A DNA stretch of 64,000 nt, taken from the NCBI RefSeq assembly GCF_017161325.1, contig NZ_CP045670.1, positions 1,043,367 to 1,107,366 of the forward strand, in the 5' to 3' direction. This stretch comes from Treponema pedis. Lineage in GTDB: Bacteria; Spirochaetota; Spirochaetia; Treponematales; Treponemataceae. The notes below the pieces were generated by a model, which had not been told where the DNA came from, made no database searches, and saw nothing but the letters and a program-made list of their open reading frames with translations. Shown here piece by piece: positions 46,541 to 54,351 of this stretch. The position numbers and the translations under genes are program-made. Every line of letters starts with the position of its first letter. Position 1 is the stretch's first letter.

Positions 46541-47587
46541 ATGGAAGATATAAATATAGCAACTAGCGATGCATTGATGAAAAAACTAAATGCTAATACT
46601 ATAGAATTACATTATTGTTTTTCTGATAAAGAACATAGGATAGATGCATTTATCGAAAATAGATGTGAGTATGAATTACTCCTATTTATGAAAGAAATAT
46701 CTAAATATGTTGAGTTAGAATTTATATTTGAAACTGAATTAACTCAAGCGGGCGGAATAAGGAAATTTTTTAAACTAATACCTACTAACTTATCAAAAAG
46801 TGATAATAAAAAGATTGCAATCGGTATTATTACAGCACTTTATGTAAATATAGCAACAACTTGTCTAATAAGTCCTCTTTCTATCGCAATAACAGAATCT
46901 ATAAAATATGCAATACATAGTATGTTTGAAGATAAGGAACTATCGGAACTACAGAAAGAAAAATTACGAGAAGAGATAAAGGCATTAAAGCTTGATAACC
47001 AAAAGAAACAGGAAGAAATTGAGAAAAATGAACAACTAAAAATAAGGAGATCTAATTTTTATGAAATATTAAACAACTATGAAAGATTAGAATCTGTTGA
47101 ATTTATAGGTGAGGATGAAGATAAAAATAGAATACTTGAGTATGGTAAAATTTCTCAAGATAATTTTAAAGACTATATAATTGTTCGAGAAGAACTAACT
47201 GATCAAATAATTGAAAATGCTAAAATTGTAATTATTTCACCGGTTTTAACAAAGATGAATAAAAATATAAAATGGAAAGGTCTCTATAATGGCGAATTGA
47301 TAACACTCACAATGAAATCGGAAGAATTTATTACCAGTATTGATGATGGTCTTATTGAGTTTAAGAACGGATTCATTATTACCTGCAATTTAAGAATTGA
47401 GCGGGAAAAAACAAAATCAACAGAGGAAAAACATAAATATATTGTTACAGAGGTTATAAGTTATATTGTGGATGATAAAATATTAGAAACATTAGAAGGG
47501 AAAGCATATAAACAATTGAAAAAAGAGAATGAAGCTATTCAAGATTTACCTTTTGACGAATTAAAACAAGATGAAACAGATAAATAA
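46541..47587 (+). CDS. unrecognised membrane / coiled-coil protein in the defence island
   Basis: The 348-residue protein matches no family I recognise. An N-terminal alpha/beta part (about 1-90) with SDKEHRIDAFIENRCEYELL is followed by one or two hydrophobic helices (about 98-125: IAIGIITALYVNIATTCLIS), a charged coiled coil (about 135-172: KELSELQKEKLREEIKALK), and a beta-rich C-terminal domain (about 180-335). A membrane segment plus sensor-like ends is common in abortive-infection effectors, but no enzyme motif is seen. AGGAGA overlaps the upstream RM stop, so it is translated with that gene. It lies exactly between two copies of the RM tail. Confidence 0.7.
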   Translation: MEDINIATSDALMKKLNANTIELHYCFSDKEHRIDAFIENRCEYELLLFMKEISKYVELEFIFETELTQAGGIRKFFKLIPTNLSKSDNKKIAIGIITALYVNIATTCLISPLSIAITESIKYAIHSMFEDKELSELQKEKLREEIKALKLDNQKKQEEIEKNEQLKIRRSNFYEILNNYERLESVEFIGEDEDKNRILEYGKISQDNFKDYIIVREELTDQIIENAKIVIISPVLTKMNKNIKWKGLYNGELITLTMKSEEFITSIDDGLIEFKNGFIITCNLRIEREKTKSTEEKHKYIVTEVISYIVDDKILETLEGKAYKQLKKENEAIQDLPFDELKQDETDK

Positions 47588-47647
47588 TATGCAAATAAAA
47601 ATATATTTTCATAAAATATTATCTGTGTGTCTACAAAGTCATGATTT

Positions 47648-47824
47648 ATCAGCCTTGCAGACCAAATGCTTGAAACGCAAAGCAGGTTGCAGCAGGCTAT
47701 TTCCGATGAGGATAAAAAGCTCTTGGAACAGCGGGCAGCAATTCTTGATAAGCAGATTGATAAGGCGGTATATACGCTGTATGGGTTGACGGAAGAAGAG
47801 ATTGGAATTGTGGAGGGGGAGTAG
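47648..47824 (+). repeat. RM-gene tail, copy B (displaced)
   Basis: A second 177-base copy of the restriction-modification C-terminal coding end. It is still an open frame reading ISLADQMLETQSRLQQAIS through GLTEEEIGIVEGE and a TAG stop, but has no gene body in front. Its final part looks closer to the usual family ending than copy A does. Confidence 0.9.
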
Positions 47825-47867
47825 ATGATAGGTAAGTATATTCTTATATGTGGGGAGGTATTATTAA

Positions 47868-49166
47868 ATGCAAACGATTAATTGGGAACAAGACCATATT
47901 TTGTATATTGCAAATGAGGTTCCTGAAAATTCCGATAAACCGGATGAAAAACACTTACGTACTGTAATTGAACCGTGGTTAACTGCTGTTTTTCAGAGTG
48001 AGCATCTATCGCTTTTGACTGGTACGGGTCTCACAACAGGTATTTGTTATGAGGCTGGGGTTACACCTCAAGCTATGGGGAGAATTGATTTCAATATCTG
48101 TAACGAAGAGATACATAAATATGCAGATTCTGCAGCAGAAAATCTTTCACGTGGAGCAGCTAATTTTGAAGACGATTTACGAACAGCAATCGAATTACTC
48201 AAAGGAATGAAGATTTTAAACGATTCAAAAACTCCCGAACTTGAAAGTGAAATAAATAACCAACTTAAAAATTTAGTAACCAATTTGCAATCTAATGAAA
48301 AAAAGGTATTGGCAGCTGCAGATAAAGGCACGGAAGCACTCGCTCTTTTGCGGCGTTTTTTAATCAGTTTCAGCAGCCGTACTGCGACACGGGATAGGCT
48401 GCATATTTTTACTACCAATTACGATCGTTTTATTGAGTATGCTTTGGATGAAGCGGGAATTTATACACTTGATCGATTTATCGGAAAATTGGATCCCACA
48501 TTAAGAATGCATAAAATGGAACTGGATTTTCATTATAACCCTCCCGGCATTCGCGGAGAACCGCGATATGTGGAAGGAGTCGTTCGTTATACTAAATTAC
48601 ACGGCTCGCTTGATTGGCATTTTAGCAATGGAGAAATTCATAAAATCCCAATGCCATTCGGCTCAGAACCTAGAGGAGAAAATACCGGTAATCCTTATGA
48701 CACTGTTGTTATTTATCCTAATTCATCAAAAGGAATTGATACGGCTTATTTCCCTTATTCTGAATTATTCAGAGATTTTTCCACTGCAATATGCCGCCCT
48801 AATTCTGTGTTGGTAACATACGGCTATGGTTTTGGTGATTCTCATATCAATGCTATCATTCGTGATATGCTTACTATTCCTTCAACACATTTGGTTATTA
48901 TTTCTTTTGATAAAGCAGGCGATAAACCTGCGGATAAAAATGATGGAATTCGAAGCCCGGGGCGTATTGAGAAGTTTGTCAATAACTGTAATGCTTCGCA
49001 ATTAACGCTGCTCATAGGGAATCATTTTGGTCATATCAAAACCTTAACGGAGAATTATCTTCCCAAATCGGCTATCGATAGAATTTCCGATAGAAGACAC
49101 AAAATAGAAGAAAAAAGAAACACCCAAAAGAAAAAGGGCGAAGAAGCAGAGGGTAACGATGTATAA
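47868..49166 (+). CDS. SIR2-domain NADase of a SIR2-HerA defence pair
   Basis: The 432-residue protein carries the divergent defence-type SIR2 fold: LLTGTGLTTG (about 49-58), FTTNYDRFIEYALDEAG (about 181-197), YTKLHGSLDWHF (about 240-251) and GYGFGDSHIN (about 318-327). Such SIR2 proteins hydrolyse NAD+ on phage infection, causing abortive infection, and assemble with HerA ATPases. GGGGAGG precedes ATG 47868. It overlaps herA by eight bases. It is separate in type from the SirTM at 34166. Confidence 0.88.
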   Translation: MQTINWEQDHILYIANEVPENSDKPDEKHLRTVIEPWLTAVFQSEHLSLLTGTGLTTGICYEAGVTPQAMGRIDFNICNEEIHKYADSAAENLSRGAANFEDDLRTAIELLKGMKILNDSKTPELESEINNQLKNLVTNLQSNEKKVLAAADKGTEALALLRRFLISFSSRTATRDRLHIFTTNYDRFIEYALDEAGIYTLDRFIGKLDPTLRMHKMELDFHYNPPGIRGEPRYVEGVVRYTKLHGSLDWHFSNGEIHKIPMPFGSEPRGENTGNPYDTVVIYPNSSKGIDTAYFPYSELFRDFSTAICRPNSVLVTYGYGFGDSHINAIIRDMLTIPSTHLVIISFDKAGDKPADKNDGIRSPGRIEKFVNNCNASQLTLLIGNHFGHIKTLTENYLPKSAIDRISDRRHKIEEKRNTQKKKGEEAEGNDV

Positions 49167-51231
49167 AGAATTCGATTATACAAGAACTCAAACTATTGGA
49201 ACAGTTGAGTTTGTTTCTCCTAAAGAAATAAAGGTGTTATTGGAAATTAATGCACCGCAAGCAACAGCAATAAATGCAGGTATCCCGCAGCTGTTTCCAA
49301 AAGTAAATGGATTCGTGCTTATTCCTAATGAGGCGGGTGCCTTGATAGGCATAATTTCATGGATTGGAATAGAATATTCTCCTTATCCAAAAAGGAAAAG
49401 TTATAAAGATTTTGACTTAATTGACCTCCCTTTCCCGCTCCGAAAACTTTCAGTTAGCCCCTTGGGTATTTTAAAAGAAAAAAATGGAAATTATGAAATA
49501 GAAAGAGGTGTTTATAGTTATCCGTCAGTCGGTGATATTGTGATTATTCCCGATCAAAATCAATTACGTGCTATCGTTCAGAATAAAGACAGTACGGCAA
49601 AGGTCAAAATAGGTATTTCACCAATGGCTGCGAATGCACCCATTTATATCAGCCCTGATAGAGTATTTGGGAGGCATGTTGCTGTCCTGGGAAATACAGG
49701 GAGCGGAAAATCTTGTTCTGTAGCAGGATTAATTCGCTGGTCGCTTGAAACGGCAGAACGAGAATTAGCATCTGGTGCAAAATTAAATTCTCGTTTTATT
49801 ATTCTTGATCCAAATGGAGAATATACTAATGCTTTTGATAATCTATGCACAATACGGCGTTTTCAAGTTGTGCTACATCCTTCGATGCAAGAGGAACAGA
49901 CTATAACTCAATTAAAAGTTCCAAGCTGGATGTGGAATAGTTATGAATGGAGTTCGATTGCGCTTGCAAGCGGCAGAACACAGAGACCTTTATTACGCCG
50001 TACTCTTCGAGAAGTTCGATGTGGCGGACGTATTGATGAAAACAATGTTCTAATAGCCCCGCGTAGATTTATAATCAGTATGTTAGTATCTCTTAGAAAT
50101 TTTGAAAGGCAAGGGATTGATGCAATTGCTAATTGGCCAGGCAAGGATAATTTAGGAGCGACATTGCAATCAGCAAGAGAATCTCTTACAACGTTTTTAA
50201 ACACATTGCAAAATGAGCCGAAGAAAAAAATAGAGGAAATCATAGCCGCAATTGATTTAGTTCTTGAGCGAAGACCTAGAAATAATAAGAATAATTATTA
50301 TCCAGCTTTTAATTTAGATGACATTCATAAGGTTTGTAATGCTATTCTTAATAGCGAAAGTGCATTTGGAAAGTTAGAAAGCTATCAAGGTCCAGATGAA
50401 GATAGTCCCGTTTTTTTTAAGAATGAAGACTTTTTAAGTCATCTGGAGCATTTAGTTCAAGAAAGTAATGCTCAACAATTCATGGATTTTTTTATGATGC
50501 GAGTTCGCAGTATTCTAACAGATTCGAGGATTGCTTCTGTTGTTGAAACTGCAACAAAAGAAGAGGTTACACTTGAACAATGGCTTAAATCGTATATCGG
50601 GAGTAGTACTGATGAAGGGACCATTAACATCATTGATTTATCTCTTTTACCTTCTGAGATATTATTTGTAATTGTATCTGTTTTATCACGGGTAATATTT
50701 GAAGCACATCAACGATATAGGCGAAATACAGGAAACATATTGCCGACTACGTTAGTGGTAGAAGAAGCTCATAATTTTATTAAACGTTACGATGGAGATG
50801 CAGATGAAATTACGGCAAATAGATTATGTACACAATCATTTGAAAAGATCGCAAAAGAAGGCAGGAAATTCGGTTTAGGTTTGTTACTCTCATCTCAGCG
50901 ACCATCAGAATTATCGCAAACGGTTTTATCACAATGCAATACTTTTTTACTTCATCGCTTAGTTAATGATAAAGATCAAGAAATGGTAAAAAAATTGGTG
51001 CCGGATAATTTAGGCGGTATTCTCAATGAATTGCCGATACTACCAACTAAAAAAGCAATTTTATTAGGATGGGCAGCCCCGATCCCCGTTATTGTAGAAA
51101 TGAATACACTCGATGAAAAAAATAGACCAAAATCAAAAGACCCTGAATTTTGGAATATCTGGACAGGAACAGATAAGCGAGAAATAAATTGGAAAGATAT
51201 TGCAAATAAATGGCAAAGGGAAAATAACTAA
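49159..51231 (+). CDS. herA: HerA-family ATPase of a SIR2-HerA defence pair
   Basis: The 690-residue protein starts with a HAS-barrel-like beta domain (about 10-140), then a DUF87/HerA RecA-fold ATPase: Walker A VLGNTGSGKSCSVAGLI (about 175-191), Walker B TTLVVEEAHNFI (about 530-541), and late motifs LSSQRPSELSQTVLSQCNT and FLLHRLVNDKDQEMVKKL. HerA forms hexamers that in SIR2-HerA systems bind the SIR2 effector. The gene overlaps the SIR2 gene, and the pair is bracketed by tail copies B and C. Confidence 0.9.
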   Translation: MYKEFDYTRTQTIGTVEFVSPKEIKVLLEINAPQATAINAGIPQLFPKVNGFVLIPNEAGALIGIISWIGIEYSPYPKRKSYKDFDLIDLPFPLRKLSVSPLGILKEKNGNYEIERGVYSYPSVGDIVIIPDQNQLRAIVQNKDSTAKVKIGISPMAANAPIYISPDRVFGRHVAVLGNTGSGKSCSVAGLIRWSLETAERELASGAKLNSRFIILDPNGEYTNAFDNLCTIRRFQVVLHPSMQEEQTITQLKVPSWMWNSYEWSSIALASGRTQRPLLRRTLREVRCGGRIDENNVLIAPRRFIISMLVSLRNFERQGIDAIANWPGKDNLGATLQSARESLTTFLNTLQNEPKKKIEEIIAAIDLVLERRPRNNKNNYYPAFNLDDIHKVCNAILNSESAFGKLESYQGPDEDSPVFFKNEDFLSHLEHLVQESNAQQFMDFFMMRVRSILTDSRIASVVETATKEEVTLEQWLKSYIGSSTDEGTINIIDLSLLPSEILFVIVSVLSRVIFEAHQRYRRNTGNILPTTLVVEEAHNFIKRYDGDADEITANRLCTQSFEKIAKEGRKFGLGLLLSSQRPSELSQTVLSQCNTFLLHRLVNDKDQEMVKKLVPDNLGGILNELPILPTKKAILLGWAAPIPVIVEMNTLDEKNRPKSKDPEFWNIWTGTDKREINWKDIANKWQRENN

Positions 51232-51321
51232 ATTTAATTACAAGGAGTTCCCCCTAAGGTACTACAAAACAGTTAGTGAACAAGCAAAACTGCTGGAGAA
51301 TCCCGCTTTTGGATTCCTTAA

Positions 51322-51365
51322 AATTCACCGTTACGGAAAGTTTGAACTTCCTATAGCGGTGAATT
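51322..51365. repeat. 44-bp imperfect palindrome after herA
   Basis: Outer arms AATTCACCG / CGGTGAATT (51322-51330, 51357-51365) and inner GGAAAGTT / AACTTCC form a long hairpin in the gene-free stretch 51232-51479. It could be a terminator for herA or part of a small repeat element. Confidence 0.5.
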
Positions 51366-51479
51366 GATATGCACAGTCATATATATGAATAGACGGTGTT
51401 TTGCATTTTTACAAAACTCATCTTTAAGATGAACATTCTTATCTTAGCCGCTCAATTTAAACCTGTTGTTTTAGCTTTT

Positions 51480-51565
51480 ACCAAATGCTTGAAACACAAA
51501 GCAGGCTGCAGCAAGCTCTATTCGATGAGGATAAAAAGCTCTTGGAAAAGCGTAAGGATTCTTAA
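51480..51565 (+). repeat. RM-gene tail, copy C (partial)
   Basis: About 85 bases match copies A and B from CCAAATGCTTGAAAC to CTCTTGGAA, then diverge. It has no upstream gene body and abuts the C39 stub. Confidence 0.85.
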
Positions 51566-51762
51566 TTGCCCTTAAGTGCCTGCACCGAAAAGCCCATAGC
51601 AGTGCCCGCTTTTGCGGGCACTACAAGATTAGTACCGTGCGTATCGGTTCCGGCAATTTCACGGATTGATGTTACAGAGTATTTTGCTTTGTAGTGCGAA
51701 GCAACCATAGCAAGACAAGCCGCCCCGCAATCGGTGCCGTCGAATTGGGTGATAAGTTTCAT
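51562..51762 (-). pseudogene. C39 peptidase stub, copy 1
   Basis: The 66-residue frame reads MKLITQFDGTDCGAACLAMV, then SVTSIREIAGTDTHGTNL, the N-terminus of a C39 (bacteriocin-processing) peptidase with its Cys and the oxyanion Gln (Q6). The catalytic His/Asp part and the ABC transporter that normally follow are missing. A perfect hairpin (AGTGCCCGC-TTTT-GCGGGCACT, 51601-51622) interrupts the end compared with copy 2. About 135 bases are over 90 percent alike to copy 2. It starts two bases after the barrel-like gene. Confidence 0.75.
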
Positions 51763-51764
51763 AC

Positions 51765-52389
51765 CTATTTTTTTTGTTTTAATGTCTTTTCGTAGTTAGG
51801 TTTAAAAATAAATAATGCAGACCCTATATCTATACCTATATCCAAAAAAAACACAGGCTCTTTTTTTGTAATTTCCGTGTACGTGTATTTAATACCTGAC
51901 CTTATACTTAAAAGTTTTGCTTTAAGTGAATATTTGTTTGCAGGAAAAATTGTAGACTCTGATGTAATAGCAAATTCCACCCCTGCATTAAATTGAAAAC
52001 GGGAAATCAGTATAGGATCTATTATATGAAAGCTTGTAAAAAGATTTAAATTATATTTATCGGAAACACGATATAAGGTATTAAAATCCAATTCGGTATT
52101 TATAAACGACATTACATAAATACTTTGTTTTGCATCTTTTACACCTTTTTGACTTGCAATATTTGTTATATCAACATAAAATGGGCTTAAGGAAAAATTA
52201 AGACCTGTATCCCTATCATAAAAATAAAATTTGAACGCTGAAGCATTAAAATCAAAGGAAGCTTTGGGGGGTATTTTTCTTAAAAAGACCGCCGAGTTTA
52301 ACATCTCCCAACGACCAATACGGGATTATATCAACTGCGTATATTTGTAATGAAAATAAGATAAGGCCTATCATAAATAATTTTTTCAT
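51765..52389 (-). pseudogene. exported beta-barrel-like protein, frame broken at a G6 run
   Basis: ATG 52389 encodes a signal peptide (MKKLFMIGLILFSLQIYA) and then leaves frame at six G (52266-52271 on the plus strand). A second frame continues to 51765 with alternating hydrophobic/aromatic strands (FKFYFYDRDTGLNFSLSPFY, FNAGVEFAITSEST, LDIGIDIGSALFIF), suggesting an outer-membrane barrel of about 210 residues. Five G would fuse the two. It follows protease A by 13 bases and overlaps the C39 stub region, so it belongs to that operon. No family is recognised with confidence. Confidence 0.6.
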
Positions 52390-52402
52390 ATACAAACAAG
52401 CC

Positions 52403-53560
52403 TCACAACATCTTCTTAGGTTTTATCTTAACGGTTTTTTCTTTACCATTGGAATCAATATAGGTTATTTTAAACGCCGTATTAGTCAAACGTTTAATAT
52501 CATTTATACTGTATTCCAATACAGGACGGGAATTTATCTTTGTTATTATGCTTCCCGGTCTAAGTCCTGCATTCCATGCAGAAGAATGTTCTATTAATCT
52601 TTCTATAAAACCATAATTATTTTCATCAAATAAAATCGAAATACGAAGTTTATTTTCTATATGACTATCAATAAAAAGATTAAAGTATTCACTTGGAATT
52701 CTTTGCTTATAATAAAACAGAGGGTTTTCATTATCTCGCAAATCAAAAAGCATATCAAAATATAATAATATATCCATACCGATTATATCTATATTCATAT
52801 CGTCAATAGATAATGTTTCAAAAATCTTATTTTCAAATTTTAAACCCATAAACTCAATAGTTCTTTTTACAGCATAGTAATCTTTTTTATAAGGATGTGC
52901 TGTAGGATTAAAAACTTTTATCTTAACATTTGAATTTATTTTTACATCATGCGAGTCCTCAGATAGTCCTGTTTTAATAGATCCGGTATCTATCATAGCT
53001 TTGTACGTTTTTCCGTTACTTTTTAACGGTATTGTTATACGATAATGTTCTTTAAAATCGTCAATAAAAACCGATGTTGATATCATATACTTATCAGGTT
53101 TTTCATTATAAATTCTTATAAGTGAATCCGTCATTGATATTTCAAAGATTTTATTCTTAAATATATCTAAACCTATGATTCCTGCAATACCGGGGAAAAA
53201 TTTAACAAGCAGAGGTTCATCGGTTACATTAAATTCATGTTTTAAGTTTAATTTATTACCTGCCAATATTAAACTGTCAGCAGAATACCGTACATCAGGT
53301 ATTTTCAAATTTAGGACATAGTAAGATTCATTGATATTGGATACAGTTTTAAAATTATTATAGTTTTCTTTTTTATCAAAAACAATAGAAGTTGAACACC
53401 CCGTATCAAACATAAAATAACCTTTTTTCTTGCCTATTTCTGCATAAACAAAAATCTTCTTATTTTCTTTATCATACAGAAAAGGTATTTCTATCATTTC
53501 AGAAGCAAATAAGACAAAAGTTGTAAAAACAAAAAATGCGGTAAATAGATATTTTTTCAT
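52403..53560 (-). CDS. exported double-DTG aspartyl protease-like protein with PDZ domain (A)
   Basis: The 385-residue protein has a signal peptide (1-20, ending LFAS) and two retropepsin-like halves with Asp motifs: FMFDTGCSTSIVFD (Asp 52) and AMIDTGSIKTG (about 190). Flaps such as GIIGLDIFKNKIFEISM and GMDILLYFDMLFDLRD follow each. A C-terminal PDZ domain (LIEHSSAWNAGLRPGSIIT) closes it. Two DTG in one chain suggest a pseudo-dimeric, pepsin-like site in the periplasm or on the surface. The start MKKYLF with AGGAAAA upstream is chosen over the upstream frame. Protein B at 54352 is a paralogue. Confidence 0.8.
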   Translation of the reverse strand: MKKYLFTAFFVFTTFVLFASEMIEIPFLYDKENKKIFVYAEIGKKKGYFMFDTGCSTSIVFDKKENYNNFKTVSNINESYYVLNLKIPDVRYSADSLILAGNKLNLKHEFNVTDEPLLVKFFPGIAGIIGLDIFKNKIFEISMTDSLIRIYNEKPDKYMISTSVFIDDFKEHYRITIPLKSNGKTYKAMIDTGSIKTGLSEDSHDVKINSNVKIKVFNPTAHPYKKDYYAVKRTIEFMGLKFENKIFETLSIDDMNIDIIGMDILLYFDMLFDLRDNENPLFYYKQRIPSEYFNLFIDSHIENKLRISILFDENNYGFIERLIEHSSAWNAGLRPGSIITKINSRPVLEYSINDIKRLTNTAFKITYIDSNGKEKTVKIKPKKML

Positions 53561-53634
53561 AAGAATTTTCCTAAAATGCCGTATGCATAAAAGACACATA
53601 CGGCACAATAAAATATTTTTAATTATTTGGAATT

Positions 53635-53895
53635 TCAATCTATATCAATTGAAATTCCTATACCTCCATCAATAAAGGGAAATCTAATACGCTTTCGAGG
53701 AGGATTTTTAAATCCAGGTATACCTATTCGATCATTCAAACTTTTTCCAGAATCATCGTCTCCAGCATCATTTCTAGGCGGCACAGGAAGCGGCGTACCT
53801 CCATCAGAATCTTTTCCAGGACAAAAAGGACAAGGACATCCGTCATCAACCATTACCATCTCTGTTTCAGACGCAGGCTGAAACCCATTGCTCAA
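53635..53895 (-). CDS. short Cys/Pro-rich peptide of unknown function
   Basis: A frame of up to 86 residues carries CPCPFCPGKDSDGG (three Cys), a Pro/Asp-rich middle (PLPVPPRNDAGDDDSG) and a basic then Gly/Ile tail (PPRKRIRF, IDGGIGISIDID). The start is unclear: TTG 53895 or an internal ATG near 53859. A different frame from ATG 53913 has the better Shine-Dalgarno sequence but stops after 12 codons. A TTGACA-16-TATACT promoter lies upstream. It immediately precedes protease A. It could be a secreted or processed peptide or a chance frame. Confidence 0.4.
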   Translation of the reverse strand: MSNGFQPASETEMVMVDDGCPCPFCPGKDSDGGTPLPVPPRNDAGDDDSGKSLNDRIGIPGFKNPPRKRIRFPFIDGGIGISIDID

Positions 53896-53959
53896 TAAAT
53901 CTCATAAAAACTCTTTTGTTTAGGCTCCTACACCTAAACTTAAATTTAGTATTATATTA

Positions 53960-53987
53960 AGTATAGCATACTTTATTTATTTGTCAA
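53960..53987 (-). promoter_or_regulatory. promoter of the peptide/protease A module
   Basis: On the minus strand, TTGACA (53987-53982), 16 nt and TATACT (53965-53960), followed by a 7-bp hairpin (GTTTAGG / CCTAAAC, 53918-53939) in the leader. Confidence 0.65.
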
Positions 53988-54082
53988 GTGTTTATTTTAG
54001 AAATTTGCAATTTTTATTTATTTATTTTAGAGAACTCCAAGACCGCAAAGGTTAATTGAAGACTTGGTTATAAAAACTCCCT

Positions 54083-54346
54083 TTAAAATTCCTTTGCGTC
54101 CTTCGCGGTTAAATTAAATGGCAAACAAAAAAATAGGGCTTCCTTATCTCCTTTTAAAACTTGTACAGAAAAGTCCATAACCTTACCCGCTTTTACAAGC
54201 CGCTCCGCAAGATTTGTACCGTGAGTATCGGTTCCGGCAATTTCACGAATTGATGTTACAGAGTATTTTGCTTTGTAGTTCGAAGCAACCATAGCAAGAC
54301 AAGCCGCTCCGCAATCGGTGCCGTCTAATTGGGTGATTAAACGCAT
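54083..54346 (-). pseudogene. C39 peptidase stub, copy 2
   Basis: The 87-residue frame MRLITQLDGTDCGAACLAMV to GTNLAERLVKAGKVMDFSVQ again covers only the Cys half of a C39 peptidase domain and ends in unrelated residues. It starts six bases after protease B. In both modules a C39 stub closes the unit, but neither has the His box or transporter. The repeat with copy 1 spans roughly 54209-54344 versus 51626-51760. Confidence 0.75.
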
Positions 54347-54351
54347 TCGTT

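Noticed and set aside
47571..47789. 72-codon ORF after the unknown defence gene
   Set aside because: It is an out-of-frame reading of the restriction-modification tail copy B.
51601..51622. Hairpin in C39 stub 1 considered as a terminator
   Set aside because: No T tract follows on either strand. It looks like a small inserted palindrome.
54020..54120. Imperfect repeat around ACCGCAAAGG and CCTTTGCG as an att site
   Set aside because: It resembles a common dispersed repeat and no recombinase or duplication border supports integration there.
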